Assembly (NCBI GenBank): GCA_037127315.1
Contig: JBBBDQ010001186.1
Location: 3,554,501 to 3,618,500 of the forward strand
DNA: 64,000 nucleotides
Origin: Ascarosepion bandense
Taxonomy: Eukaryota; Mollusca; Cephalopoda; Sepiida; Sepiidae
Direction of reading: 5' to 3'
The notes beneath the pieces are model-generated. The model did no database searches. It saw only the letters and a list, made by a program, of their open reading frames with translations, and was not told where the DNA came from. How positions within the stretch are numbered: the first letter of the stretch is position 1; each line of letters starts with the position of its first letter. Shown here one piece after another: positions 22,150-32,856 of this stretch. The translations under genes and the position numbers were made by a program.

Positions 22150-22420
22150 CATTTTCATGCCACACAAGCAGAAGTACAGTAATGGCTATCAGATAATTTC
22201 TGCGTCCACATTGCCCCTTACATCTGGCCACCTGACTCCCCAGACTCTAACCCCCTTGATTATTATGTGTGGGGCGAAGGTGAGTGAGAGACCGACAAAA
22301 CTCATTGTAACACCAAAGATCAACCGAGGGAAAGGGTTATGGCAGTATTCACCAACTTAATCAAGGAGATTATCCATAAGACATGCAAGAGGTCGTTAGC
22401 GATTTTATAGCCAATAGTGA
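22150..22420 (+). pseudogene. Mariner-related transposase C-terminal remnant
   Basis: Starts PCHT-like ('catgccacacaagcag'), then reads SDNFCVH, IWPPDSPDSNPLDYYVWG and VMAVFTNLIKEIIHKTCKR in one frame with a stop after WGEGE. This is the C-terminal catalytic block (SPDxNPLDYYVW) of a mariner-related family distinct from the one at 22482. A sister copy lies at 57900-58440. Confidence 0.75.
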
Positions 22421-22481
22421 TTTTATTGAATAAATTTACTCTTTAGTATTTTAAGATATTTTCGTGTAATATTGGTAAATA

Positions 22482-23479
22482 ACACATCGATCAATAAGTC
22501 CCTGGCCTCACATATAAATGGCGCCACTAATCAAAAAAATCCACACTAATGGTACTGAACGCTCAAGTCGCCCAAAATCGGCAATTGTCCCGGAAAACAC
22601 ACACACACACAAAAAAAAAATCCATAAACTCGTTTAAGTTGACCGTAAGTTGCGTGAGATAGCAAAAGAGTTGAACATCAGACGGCAGTGTAGTCACTAT
22701 TTTGCTTGAACATTTGTCAATGGGAAAGCTGTGTTCAAAGTGGGTGCTGACAGTCGATCAAAAACAACAACGCGTCGACGATTCAGAGTGTTGTTTCCAA
22801 CTGTTTCAACGCAAGGAGTTTTTGCATAGATATTTGACAATAGATGAAACACGGATCCACCACTTCGCTCTGGAGTCAAATCGGCAGTCAGCCATGTGGA
22901 CAGCAGCAGGTGAAAGCCGTCCAAAGTAACCAAAAATGCAAACATCAGCAGACAATATTTTGACCTCTGTAATTTGGAATGCGCAAGATCTTTTGTTCAT
23001 TGATTACCTTGAGAAAGGAAGAACCATCATTAGCGAATATCATATAGCATTATTATTGGTACTTTTGAAAGAAGCAATCGCCAAAAAACGGCCACAAATA
23101 AAAAAGAAAAAAATGATCTTTCTACAAGACAACGCACCGTGTCACAAATCGATCGCAATGATGGCAAAACTACATGAATTGCACTTTGAATTGCTTCTGC
23201 ATCTACCCTATTCTCCAGATCTGGCCCCCAGTGACAACTGGGTGTTTGCAGACCTCAAAAGAATGCTACAGGGAAAGAGATTTGTCTCTAATAAAGAAGT
23301 GATATTATAAACTGGGGCGTATTTTGTGATCAAAGACAAATCGTTCTACAAAAAAAGCATCGAATTGTTAGAGAAGCGTGAGTGTATTACAGTAGAAGGA
23401 GATTATGTTGATGAATAAAGTCGAATTTTGCCTAAAAGTTGTTTTATTAGTTAGGCCCGGCATTTATTGAGTGATGTGT
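22482..23479 (+). mobile_element. Mariner transposon with both termini, inactivated transposase
   Basis: About 998 bp between TA dinucleotides (22480-22481, 23480-23481). Terminal inverted repeats ACACATCGATCAATAAGTCC and, reversed, ACACATCACTCAATAAATGC. The transposase spans about 22650-23417 in pieces: REIAKELNI-like helix-turn-helix remnant, KWVLTVDQKQQRVDD, LTIDETRIHHF (first Asp), a stop after ESRPK at 22927, then SADNILTSVIWNAQDLLFID, FLQDNAPCHKS (second Asp) and YSPDLAPSDN (third Asp) with exactly 34 residues between the last two, the D34D of mariners. Further breaks after 23310. The N-terminus is degraded around a (CA)n/A run at 22600. Non-autonomous. Confidence 0.93.
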
Positions 23480-23672
23480 TATCTCTATTAAAATGTGTTG
23501 TTAGTGCTATTTTCATTTTTGTGTAATGTAGACAACAATTTATCCATCGAAGTGTTGACCGTGGTGTCCACTTTCATATTTTAGATTTACACACGCTCCA
23601 TCTCTGATATTGAACACATTTACCCATAAATATCGCATACCTTTAAAATATATTTTCATCATATATATTTTT

Positions 23673-23982
23673 TTTCTAAACATATACTAAATAAAAACAA
23701 AAATTCTCCAACATTTAGATAATTTTTATTAAGTTGGTTCTAAGCTTTCGGCTTACATGAGCCATCTTCAGAGAGGTTACAGGGACGTTAACATAAAAAC
23801 ATCCACCATCAGCGACGATTTTATCATGTGAACCGAAAGCTCAGAACCAACTTAATAAAAAATTATCCAAATAGTCACCTTAAATTAAAGCCAAAATACG
23901 ATGTTTAGAACAGTTCATGATTAAACATAATAGACATTCATTGTCTCTTATATTTAACAGTATATGTTTAGAAAATTATCTG
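23673..23982. repeat. Interspersed repeat with inverted ends and CTGAAGA...GAAA motif
   Basis: Starts 'tttctaaacatatact' and ends 'agtatatgtttagaaaa'. Inside is an inverted pair, 'taagttggttctaagctttc' (23730) against 'gaaagctcagaaccaactta' (23834). On minus the order CTGAAGA, t, GGCT, AGCC, GAAA is at 23771-23746. A second copy lies reversed at 40729-40990. Confidence 0.65.
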
Positions 23983-24000
23983 CTGTCTCAAATAAACTAA

Positions 24001-24001
24001 G

Positions 24002-24038
<37 letters not shown>
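24001..24038 (+). repeat. (TA)n then (GA)n
   Basis: (TA)n at 24001-24016 passing into (AG)n to 24038. Confidence 0.9.
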
Positions 24039-24039
<1 letters not shown>

Positions 24040-24714
24040 CATAAAAAAGAATTTTATTGAGCTATTTTTCTGAGTAAGACAATGACTAAATATTCAGATA
24101 TGTACAAGTTGAAGTGAAATGACTGCTTTTCTAGTATTCCAATTGCAAATGACCGTGCGTGTCATGAAAACCAGCGTATGAAATCTTTGCTCTATCTTGG
24201 TGTCGACCGCTGCTCACAATCGCCGGTTCGAAAGTTCATTCTTTCTTGATTCCGATGAATTAAAAGCTCATACTTCATAACGGTCGGCGTCGAATACGTA
24301 AAAACACCGAGAGTCACGCGCACAGATTCACACAAACACGGATACGCATATATACAGAAGCACAGAAAAAATTGGGAAGCGATGGCTAACATTTTTATTT
24401 GTCAAACTCGGGTGAAAACAGGACGTGCGTGGTCCCGTTTTGGGTAACAGGCGGTGTCTAGATTTAACTACCGCCCACGACATGTGGTTGACATTTTGTA
24501 CTTAAGATCAGTTAAATAAATAAATGAATAAATAGAAGGTCCTATTTCCTTACTCCTCGAACGCTTCTTTTCACACACGCAAGCAGAGAATTGCATATAG
24601 AATGGGGCGTAAAACTTTTTGTCCATCTTAGTAAATTTATTTATTTTACTCTGAAATCGAGTGCGATTAGCACTATGCATTACTCAATACAATTTTATGA
24701 TCTTTGTGACTCAT
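24039..24714. other. No recognisable feature
   Basis: Unique-looking sequence; open frames up to 70 codons without recognisable domains. Confidence 0.5.
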
Positions 24715-25388
24715 AAAAGCTGTGTAGGGCCAGGAAGTTTTTCCCGTCCGAAACAATCCTGCACAATATACAAATCTACCATCCAACCGTGCATTGAATA
24801 TTGCTGCCATATTTGGTCGGGTGCCCCTGCTATCAACTTAGGTGTACTCGGCCAAATCCAACAGAATCTGTGATGTGACGGATCCCGACATGGCAGCTAG
24901 GATACAGTCGCTTTCTCACCGACGCAGTGTGGCTTCCCTGTGTCTCTTCTACAAATACCTTCACGGCTTCTGCTCCGATGAACTTAGCTCACTGGTACCT
25001 CCTATATATGAATTTCCTCGAGCCACAAGATTAGCAACTAGGTCCCACCCTTTTACTATGAAACTAATAAATTGTAAACGCAAATTCTACTCCATCAGCT
25101 TCTTTTCACGCACTTCCCGCCTGTGGAATTCCCTTCCGTTTACTTGCTTCCCCGACAGAAACAATCTCCAAGAATTTAAATGTAAAGTCAATAGTCATCT
25201 CCTATCTCACTAACTTACACCCTCTCTCTCATGCTTTTTCTTCGTCCACCCAACTCTCATCAGTATTCTCTTCCTTCTCCTACTCTCTTCCTGACACCCC
25301 ATGCAACCTCTCATTCCTCCTATATAACCCCCTGCACAACAGTGGCAGTAAAATGCCTTGCTTGTGGCGATACGATTATAAAAAAAAT
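24715..25388 (+). pseudogene. LINE-A, 5'-truncated 3' end with one frameshift
   Basis: Reads FFPSETILHNIYKSTIQPCI-like and EYCCHIWSGAPAINLGVLGQ, shifts frame near 24865, then RICDVTDPDMAARIQSLSHR, SVASLCLFYKYLHGFCSDEL, ATRLATRSHPFTMKL, FFSRTSRLWNSLPFTCFPD and KCKVNSHLLSH stop at 25211. The 3' UTR, 'ccctgcacaacagtggca' and A tail end at 25388. One of the least damaged copies. Confidence 0.92.
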
Positions 25389-26010
25389 ATTGTATTTTCG
25401 TCATTGCTGTAGAGTGGATGACAGAGAATCTTAAGTTTCAGTCGGTTAAGTGCCACACGTGATACACGCTTAGGCGATCATGTCTCGAAAGATACATCAC
25501 TGACTAGACAGAATGTTGCCGTTACTTTTTGCGGTAGATTGGTTGCCAACCAAGGCTACAGAACCCAATCTGCTATTTAATCTAAAACAATCGGGAGAAG
25601 CGATGGATTAATCCATTTACCAAGGATATTTACGCGTAAGTGAATGCAAAGAATTCGTCTGAAATTTGAACTCGGTCCTCTGATTTCTCGTTCCGAGCTG
25701 ATATCCACTGCACCACAACGCACATCTTAAGTGCACTGATGCTGAAAAAGGCCAACGAAAATTCCACCTTTCAGCTCTTAAATTAAAAGATTTTATTTTG
25801 GTTTTGCAAAAATTGATTTTTATTATTATAGATAGTACAAAATGTCAAAATATTGAGTTAATTATTATTGTTACTACTTTTGAATCGAACTTTTGCCTCA
25901 ATTCGACGTGGCATTGATTGGAACAAGGTCCAGATTCTTAGTCCAAACTACTTTTCAAAATTTAACCAGATTTTAATTTGATTTCCTGAATCTGTTTGGT
26001 TGCAGTAACA
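25389..26010 (-). pseudogene. Tc1-like transposon remnant, split by an S1 SINE
   Basis: On minus, bases about 25945-25895 encode LFQSMPRRIEAKV, the C-terminal signature of Tc1-like transposases (xSMPRRxEAVIKA). The outer sequence (25389-25436, 25724-25800) matches the neighbouring copy at 26200-26300. An S1 SINE with its own target duplication separates the two outer pieces. Confidence 0.7.
25437..25723 (-). mobile_element. S1 SINE monomer with 9-bp target duplication
   Basis: Reversed monomer from 'ttcagtcggttaagtgccac' to the tRNA-like head with 'gatatccactgcaccacaac' at about 25700-25720. Flanked by 'atcttaagt' at 25428-25436 and 25724-25732. Long variable target duplications are typical of LINE-driven SINE insertion. 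It sits inside a Tc1 remnant, so it is the younger of the two. Confidence 0.92.
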
Positions 26011-26194
26011 ACTTTTCACAACCTGGTTTTTATGGGTTTGTGTACCCAAATATTTGGACATGGTTAGGCTAAATATTATATTTTCGCTAAAACTATATAT
26101 CAAATATTCAATATACAAACTCCAAAATTAAGACTAATTAATAATATGCTTTTGCCAACACATTTTATTATCTTTGAGGCCTAGAAAACGAGTT

Positions 26195-26700
26195 ACTGTA
26201 TTTTCGTTATTGTTGTATAGTGGCTAATAGAGGATCTGAAGTGTAGTAATGCCGAAAAAAAAACGTCATGCAAAATATTGGAACACCAGCAAAAATTTCA
26301 CCTTTAATTTCTCTTCGTAAGGAAAAAAAATACTAATTTCATTTTTGCAAAAAAAAATATTTGCAGAATAAGCAAACGTCAAATTATTGGGTTAGTAAAT
26401 AATGTTAATGAATAACCCTCTCGATTTGACTGGAACAAATTCCAGATTTTAACATTGGGATCTTCTTTTCATTCTTTCAATTTTCCTCTTGGAAATAAAG
26501 AATTTTTTTAAGCACTAGTTTCTATCGTTCCCATCACAATGGTACACATATATTCAGATCAGGACTTTACTCTGGCCAATCTTTCAAAAGTTAAACAACT
26601 TCATCCACAATAAGTCTTTTTTGCTTCATGTGATGTGTGGCAAGGATCAGCGTAATGCTTGAAAACTTCCCCATATTGATAATCTGGCAAAAGTTTAGAC
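26195..26700 (-). pseudogene. Tc1-like transposon remnant
   Basis: On minus, 26600-26560 encodes LLKDWPE-stop-SPDLN, the catalytic DWPxQSPDLNPIE block of Tc1-like transposases, followed by degraded coding sequence to LEFVPVKS near 26430. A PCHTS-like piece lies further upstream near 26640. The 3' flank at 26200-26290 is a direct repeat of 25389-25800, so two related copies lie in tandem. Confidence 0.72.
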
Positions 26701-26711
26701 TAGGAAATTCC

Positions 26712-27450
26712 ACTCACCGAAAAGAAACTACAAGACCTCCTACAGAAGGTAACTGAAGAGAGTGACAAGAAAGGATTACAAAAAACTGCAAGAAAACCGA
26801 ATGCATGGTCATCAGTAAAAAAGGCAGCCCAATATACCACATACATGTCGGGGATACTAAAATAATGGTACCAAAATTTAAATGCCTGGGAAGTGATTTC
26901 ACAGAAGACGGAAAGTGCGACACAGAGATCCAAAAGCGAGGCAAGCATTCCAGATATTGAGTAAAGTATTAAGAAACAGGACAATTTCGTTAGAAACAAA
27001 GAAGAGAGTACTGGATTGCTATGTGATGTCATTTCTTCAATATGGCAGTGAATGCTGGACAATATCATCAAAGATGAAGGAAAAACTTGAAGGGTTGCTG
27101 CGAATGTCATGGATCGAGCATTTAAGCAATGATGAGGTTTAGGAAATCATGAAAACGAAAAGGAAATAAATACTGAGCATCAGGAAGAGACAGCTAAAGT
27201 TCCTGGGACATGCAATGAGGAAGGAGAGCTTGGAGAACCTGATACTAACAGGCCAGATAGATTGAAAAAGAGACAGGGTAAAACAGCGGATAACATATTT
27301 GAATGACCTCATCAGTTGGATGATGGATCGATGGTTGCATGATGTAACAGGAGAAGGCGTGCTAAGAGCCACCAGGGATAGGGAGACGTGGAAAGCCATG
27401 ATCGCCTACGTCCTGAAAGGACAGGGCACATAAAAGAAGAAAAAGTTTTA
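26712..27450 (+). pseudogene. RTE-B LINE, 3' third
   Basis: Reads KKLQDLLQKVTEESDKK (26718), a KTECMVISKK equivalent, KVLRNRTISLETKKRVLDCY, FLQYGSECWTISSKMKEKLEG, RMSWIEHLSNDEV, RKRQLKFLGHAMRKESLENL, LNDLISWMMDRW and ATRDRETWKAMIAYVLKGQ with stop, in changing frames. About 45 bp (AAEMWFYRR) are deleted near 27090. The tail 'agaagaaaaag' closes at about 27445. Confidence 0.88.
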
Positions 27451-28547
27451 GAATGAACTTTGATAAATGGAAAAGCTTTATTGAAGCTTCATTTTAGCTT
27501 TAATTGAAAGCTAAAGGATTAAATTTACTATTTCCAGTAAGTAAAATACTCTGGTGTATTTCAAACAAAATCTCAATTGACTGGAATCTCAAGTTTTTTG
27601 GTGTTTTCACTTAAATCATTGAAATCGGCTATTTTTGACATATCGATACATTTGTAAACAAAAGTAAATTCTTAGTTTTAAAACTCTTGCTAAAACAAAA
27701 TACATATTTGTGACACGTTATTTGAGAAAAATGAGCAAGTTTACATTAATATGAATGGAAACGAGTATTACTTGCTTTATCATTTCTTAATTACGGGGGT
27801 CTTGTTTGTCTGACGTGTTGATTGATTACTGACAACCTGACGTGTTAAAAAAGCAAAGTATGTTTGACCGGAATTGACATAAAGATATTTAATGAAATAG
27901 GAATTAGAAAGTAAAGCATACTTTAAAACTTTGAAAGGATTGTAAGGCCTGTTGAGACGTAAACACGACGAAACACAGAAATAAATAATGAAATTGCACA
28001 AAGGCTAAAAATATTTCTGGTTTTCACACAAACTTTAACACACGTGACCTTTTAATGATAATGTCATTTTTAGAATACCATACTTAAACAAATGGGATTG
28101 TTTAAACATTAAAAAATATTTTTAATTATTTTAAAAATCTTTATGCGAAATGATTTGTTTTAAGCTTTTCAATTTTTGATTTGTAAATATTCTTTTCATT
28201 TTATATCTAATATCAGATTAAATAATTATATTAATGCTGAATTTTAAACGATTGATATATTATAAATTATTACACTTACAATTTTAAAAACACTGAAACT
28301 GTTCTAGTAAAAAGTAATTATTTGCCCATTTTTTTTTCTAAAGACAACAGTTTCTTTAATAAATCTTATTTATAAAAACAATCAACAGTTTTTCTAATTA
28401 TATGTCATAGTGTTATAGAATTTTTATTTTACAATTCGGAACAGATTTTCGGGAAAAAAGTAATGATTTGAAAAATTTATGGTTTACATTTTTCAGGTGT
28501 TGTATAATGAGTCAAATAAAAAACTCATCATCCTGTTTTTGATGAAC
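27451..28547. other. No recognisable feature
   Basis: Strongly AT-rich, about 1.1 kb, with no recognisable coding or repeat family. The longest such gap in the first half of the window. Confidence 0.5.
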
Positions 28548-29662
28548 AGAGCGCGTAGCAGAATCGGCCCAGGGATAGGACAAGAAGAACGTGGCTTCGT
28601 TAAAGATACTTAAACGAAGAATGCAATATTCATGCTCAGAATGCTATCTGAACGAGCAATACAAATGCAGAAGGACATTTATCTGTGCTTTATAGACTAC
28701 GGAAATGCGTTCGTCAAAGTACGACATAAGGACTTGATAGCGATGCTCGATAAACTTGATATTTTTGGAAAAGACGTTAGGATAATCAAGAATCTATATT
28801 AGCAGCAAACCGCTTGTGTCCGGATAAGAAGTCAACTCAGCAGGTAGGCAAAAATAGAAAGAAGCGTGAGACAAGGATGTATTTTCTCATTGGATCTTTT
28901 CAACCTGTACAGCGAAGCAATTAAAAAAAAGAAAAAGAAAGTGAGAAGAAAAAACTGAGCATAAACTTACATAAAAATGAATGTATGGTCATCAGCAAAA
29001 AGAAAAAAAAATGGAGTTCAATATGCCAACTACAAGTCGGAGAAACTAAATAAAACAAGTAAAAAATTCAAATACCTTCAAGATATTTTGACAGAGGATG
29101 GAAAACGCGACAGGGAGACCTAAAGACTCCTTGGCATATCAAAAGACACATTTCCTAAGCTAACAGGAGACCTGAAAGTTAGGAAAATCTTATTAAAAAA
29201 ACAAAGAAAAGAGTGCTGAATTGCTATATGATATCTGTCCTACTTTTTGGCAGTGAATGTTGGATGATCTCCTCAAAGACGAAGGATAGACTTGAGGCAG
29301 CAGAAATGTGGTTTTACAGAAGGATACTGAGGATACCATAGAGGAAGCACGTGTGCAACGATGAGGTGTTTGAAAGGATGCAAATGATAATAAAAGTCAT
29401 CCTAATTATCAGGAAGAGACAAATGATGTTACTGGGATACGCAATGAGGAAGGAGGGCTTGGAGAACTTAATACTCACAGGTCGTATAGAGATAAGAAGA
29501 GATAGGGGAAAGCAGCGCGAGACGTACTTGTTAGGTCTGAGCAAATAGAGGCTTAGAAGAGATACCAAGAGGAAAAATATTGAGAGCGACAAGAAACAGA
29601 GCCGAGTAGAAGTTCATGATAGCCTACGCCCTGAAAGGACACGGCGCATGAAAAAGAAAAAA
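28548..29662 (+). pseudogene. RTE-B LINE, RT to C-terminus with internal deletion
   Basis: Begins before FVKDT-like sequence, then MLRMLSERAIQMQKDIYLCF, IDYGNAFVKVRHKDLIAMLD (motif A; the expected FD is FV), KDVRIIKNLY, and VRQGCIFSLDLFNLYSEAI (motif B). Sequence jumps from there into KKKVRRKN, losing the YADD block, then EDGKRDREI, SECWMISSKTKDRLEAAEMW, RKRQMMLLGYAMRKEGLENL and an ALKGHGA-like end. An A-rich tail follows at 29650-29662. RT inactive without the YADD loop. Confidence 0.88.
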
Positions 29663-29818
29663 GTATTACACCGCTGCTGTCAAGCAACAACCGTCTTGAT
29701 AAACAACGCGGAACACGGACAAGTATATATAAATGTGTTATAGTGGAACATCCTCCCATCCCCGAGAATGGAATGCTCTACTTTATAAAAGACGGTAACG
29801 AGCGGTACGAAGAAAAAA

Positions 29819-30741
29819 GCTCTCAAACATTCGCCTGACTTTTCTATGACACTGTCAGCACTCTGCCTTTGGGTAGAGGGCGCTCTCTGCTTCCGAGCAG
29901 AGAGCACAAACCCAGTCGTTGTTCCGCCGTAGGGTAGAACCACGACTGGGGAAAAATAGACAGAGATTTTTTGGCCCGGCTATATGGCCGGGAATACCCA
30001 CAATAAAATGACCATGTGTCACATCTGGCCTTGTGTGGGAAGGCTAGTAAATACAAAAAGCTCTCAGGCATTCGCCTGACTGCTCTATGACACTGTCGGA
30101 TCTCTGCCTTCCAGTGGAGGGCGCTCTCTGCTTCCGAGCAGAGAGCTCAAACCCAGTCGTGGTTCCGCCGTAGGGTAGAATCACGACTGTTGAAAAATAG
30201 AGAGAGAATTTTGGCCCGGCTATATGGCCGGGAATACCCACTATAAAATGACCATGTGTCACATCTGGCCTTGCGTGGGATGGCTAGTAAATACAAAAGC
30301 TCTCAGGCATTCGCTTGACTGCTCTATGACACTGTTAGCTCTCTGCTTCCGAGCAGAGAGCTCAAACCCAGTCGTGATTCCGCCGAACGGTAGAACCACG
30401 ACTGGGGAAAAATAGACAGAGATATTTTGGGCCGGCTATATGGCCGGGAATACCCACTATAAAATGACCATGTGTCACATCTGGTCCTGCGTGGGAAGGC
30501 TAGTAAATACGAAAAGCTCTTAGGCATTCGCCTGACTGCTCTATGACACTGTCAGCTCTCTGACTTCGGGTAGAGGGCGCTCTCTGCTTCCGAGCAGAAA
30601 GCACAAACCCAATCGTGATTCCGCCGAAGGGTAGAACCAGCGTCTGGGGAAAAATTGACAGAGATTTTTTAGCCCGGCTATATGGCCGGGAATACCCACT
30701 ATGAAATGTCCATGTGTCACATCTGGCCTTGCGTGGGAAGG
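29819..30741 (+). repeat. Structured satellite, four tandem units of about 217-241 bp
   Basis: Units start at 29819, 30060, 30299 and 30516 ('gctctcaggcattcgcctga'). Each monomer holds three strong inverted repeats. In unit 1: GCTCTCTGCT/AGCAGAGAGC around a TCCG loop (29882-29905); CCCAGTCGT/ACGACTGGG (29911-29950); CCCGGC/GCCGGG around TATATG (29975-29992). Each unit also has a TATA-like 'ctataaaatgacc'. Unit 3 lacks about 24 bp next to the first hairpin. No coding content; open frames are by-products of the repetition. Confidence 0.93.
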
Positions 30742-31114
30742 TCTTAGGCGAAGGCATTCACTATTTCGACAGTCGATTCCGCTCCAACCTGTGGCTTGCC
30801 TATATGTGTATTATTGTTAATTGTACCTTAGTACAATAAATCTGTATTTCTTATTCCTGGTGTGGAGTTCCATTCTTGAACTGATCATTTTATACTGTAT
30901 TCCTTTTCGGGATATATTAAAATGAATGCCTTCAAGATGGGGGATTAAAAGTTGCAATTTTGACATATGCTCTATGAATTTCCGAAAGGACTAAGAGTAA
31001 GGAAACAAAAAAAAAGACAAAGGAAAAATATTCAGAGGGTTTATTATTTGGATTATGCTACGACACTTCAGTCGGTTCAAATGTGGTCTGTTAGATTTCC
31101 TCAGATATTATGTT
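30742..31114. other. No recognised family; AATAAA-bearing stretch
   Basis: Follows the satellite; contains 'gtacaataaatctgtatttc' near 30830. It could be a 3' end of a transcribed repeat, but I cannot support that. Confidence 0.4.
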
Positions 31115-31699
31115 AACCTATGAAGAAAGACCTGTACATGTGTTTCATAGACCACGCAAAAACATTCGACAAAGTGCGCCACAAAGACTTAATAGAAATG
31201 CTCAGCAACCTAGGCATACTCAAGAAAGACATTACAGTAATCAAGAACCTCTACTGGCAGCAAACCGACTGCATACGGACAGGAAATGAGTTCAGCAGAT
31301 ATACCAGTGGTTCTCAAACTATTTTAGGAATTTTTGCATGGGGTTCTCTTTCTAATATCTTAGATGTCTCGCGGGTCCTTTTTTATTAACCACAGTCAAC
31401 ATATAGGCTACTCAAAGAAAACGTTTTTGACAAATAAATATTTATCAAATATATAACTAAAAAAATATTTATTCAAAAACTGGCAACCAATTTCTATTGA
31501 AAAAAAAACATTTTTCGGAAATCAATTATTTATTTCGAAAATGGTAACCTTAAACATCAAAAGTACATTCATATAGAACAAAGGAAGGTAACTCAAGAAA
31601 TAAAACTAATGCATACAAAAGAAGGTAAATAAGGGAGAGTTGGAGAGGAAAAGTTATAAAATCCCTTTCCAACAACAACGCTGCCATTATGACTTGGTA

Positions 31700-31857
31700 A
31701 CAATTCGAAATGAGGTATCAGCGATCCGAGTTCGAATTCCAGTTGAATTCCTTGCATTCACTTACGCTTAAATACCTTTGGGAAAGGTATTAATCCGGCT
31801 CTTCCCTCCAATTATGGGTTAAATAACAGAACAGATTGGGTTCTATAGCCTAAGTTG
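31700..31857 (+). mobile_element. S1 SINE fragment
   Basis: From the B-box region ('ccgagttcgaattccagttg') through 'ttgcattcacttacgc' and 'attgggttctatagcct'. Lacks the A box and 3' domain. Lies inside the hAT interval. Confidence 0.85.
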
Positions 31858-32042
31858 GCATTGCTCACATGCTCGATCCATGATATTCGCAGCATCCTTC
31901 TATAGAACCACATTTCAGTTGCTTCAAGTTTTTCCTTCTCCTTTGTTGATATTCACTGCCATATTGAAGAACTGACATCACATAGCAACCCAGTACTTTC
32001 TTTGTTTTTAGTGAATGTTTCCTGTGTCTTAATAAAAGATGA
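31858..32042 (-). pseudogene. RTE-B fragment in reverse
   Basis: Antisense to HVSNDEV ('ggcattgctcacatg'), YRRML ('atccttctatagaacc'), 'tgccatattgaagaactgac' (SVLQYGS) and KKRVLDCY. Inside the hAT interval, directly next to the S1 fragment. Confidence 0.85.
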
Positions 32043-32856
32043 TCAAACCTTAAATTTGCTCAACTCTGCTTAGCAGTTATACACTCAATGACATTCCGTG
32101 CCAAGAATGTCTATTGCAGTGGCTCACAAACTATTTTAGAAGTTTTTGCATGGCGGTCTCTTTACAATATTTTAGATGGCTAGCGGACCCTTTTATATAA
32201 ACCACCGCTAACATATAGGCTACTCAAAGAAAACATTTTTGGCAAACAAATATTTATTCAAAAAATAACAACTCAAAAAATATTTATGCAAAAAATGACA
32301 ACCAATTTCTATTGAAACAAAAACATTTTTCGGAAATCAGTTATTCATTTCGAAAATGGCAACCTTAAACATCAAAAGTACATTCATATAGAACTAAGGG
32401 AGGTAACTCAAGAAATAAAAATAATGCATACAAAAGGAAAAAGGAGGTAAATAAGGGAGAGTTGGAGAGGAAAATAATTAATCTCTCTTTTCAAAAACAA
32501 CGCTGCCATTATGACTATATATAGCCAATAATTTCAACTGAGTGGCCTCTTCGTAGTCCCCTCGAAACCCCCAGTTTGAGAGACGCTGAGATATACAAAC
32601 ATAGATAGGAGTGTAATGTTGGTGTTTTTTTCATTGGATCTATTCAACTTGTATATCGGGTCTATTCTGAGAGCCCTAAAGGCCATGCCAAGTTTCATGA
32701 TCGGCAGCCACAATCTGAACAATAAAAGATACGAAGATGATACAGCGCTGATAGCAGACACAGAAATGAAACTATAAGTCATCCTACAGAAGCAGCTGAA
32801 GAAAGCAGAAATAAAGGACTACAAACAAATTTTTTAAAAAACTGAATTCATGTGTT

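Larger units (their letters stand above)
31305..32588. mobile_element. hAT-type non-autonomous element, rearranged, perfect 8-bp target duplication
   Basis: Left terminus CAGTGGTTCTCAAAC and right terminus, reversed, CAGCGTCTCTCAAACTGGGG: classic hAT ends. Flanks are 'agatatac' at 31297-31304 and 32589-32596, an exact 8-bp duplication within an RTE-B copy. Inside, the first about 390 bp (31305-31694) recur as the start of a second, complete 472-bp copy (32117-32588), sharing 'aggctactcaaagaaaac' and 'acattcatatagaac'. Between them lie an S1 fragment and a reversed RTE-B fragment. No transposase. Confidence 0.9.
31115..32856 (+). pseudogene. RTE-B LINE fragment split by a hAT element
   Basis: Part 1 (31115-31304) reads KKDLYMCFIDHAKTFDKVRH, KDLIEMLSNLGI, IKNLYWQQTDCIRTGNEFSR. 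Part 2 (32597-32856) resumes with a VFFSLDLFNLYIGSILRAL equivalent, FMIGSHNLNNKRYEDDTALI (YADD changed to YEDD) and ADTEMKL. Joining the two flanks through the shared 8 bp 'agatatac' restores colinearity with other RTE-B copies. Truncated on both sides. Confidence 0.9.

Noticed and set aside
29736..30965. Satellite region as one LTR (TG start, TATA sites, AATAAA)
   Set aside because: No matching end or target duplication could be found. Tandem structure explains the pattern better.
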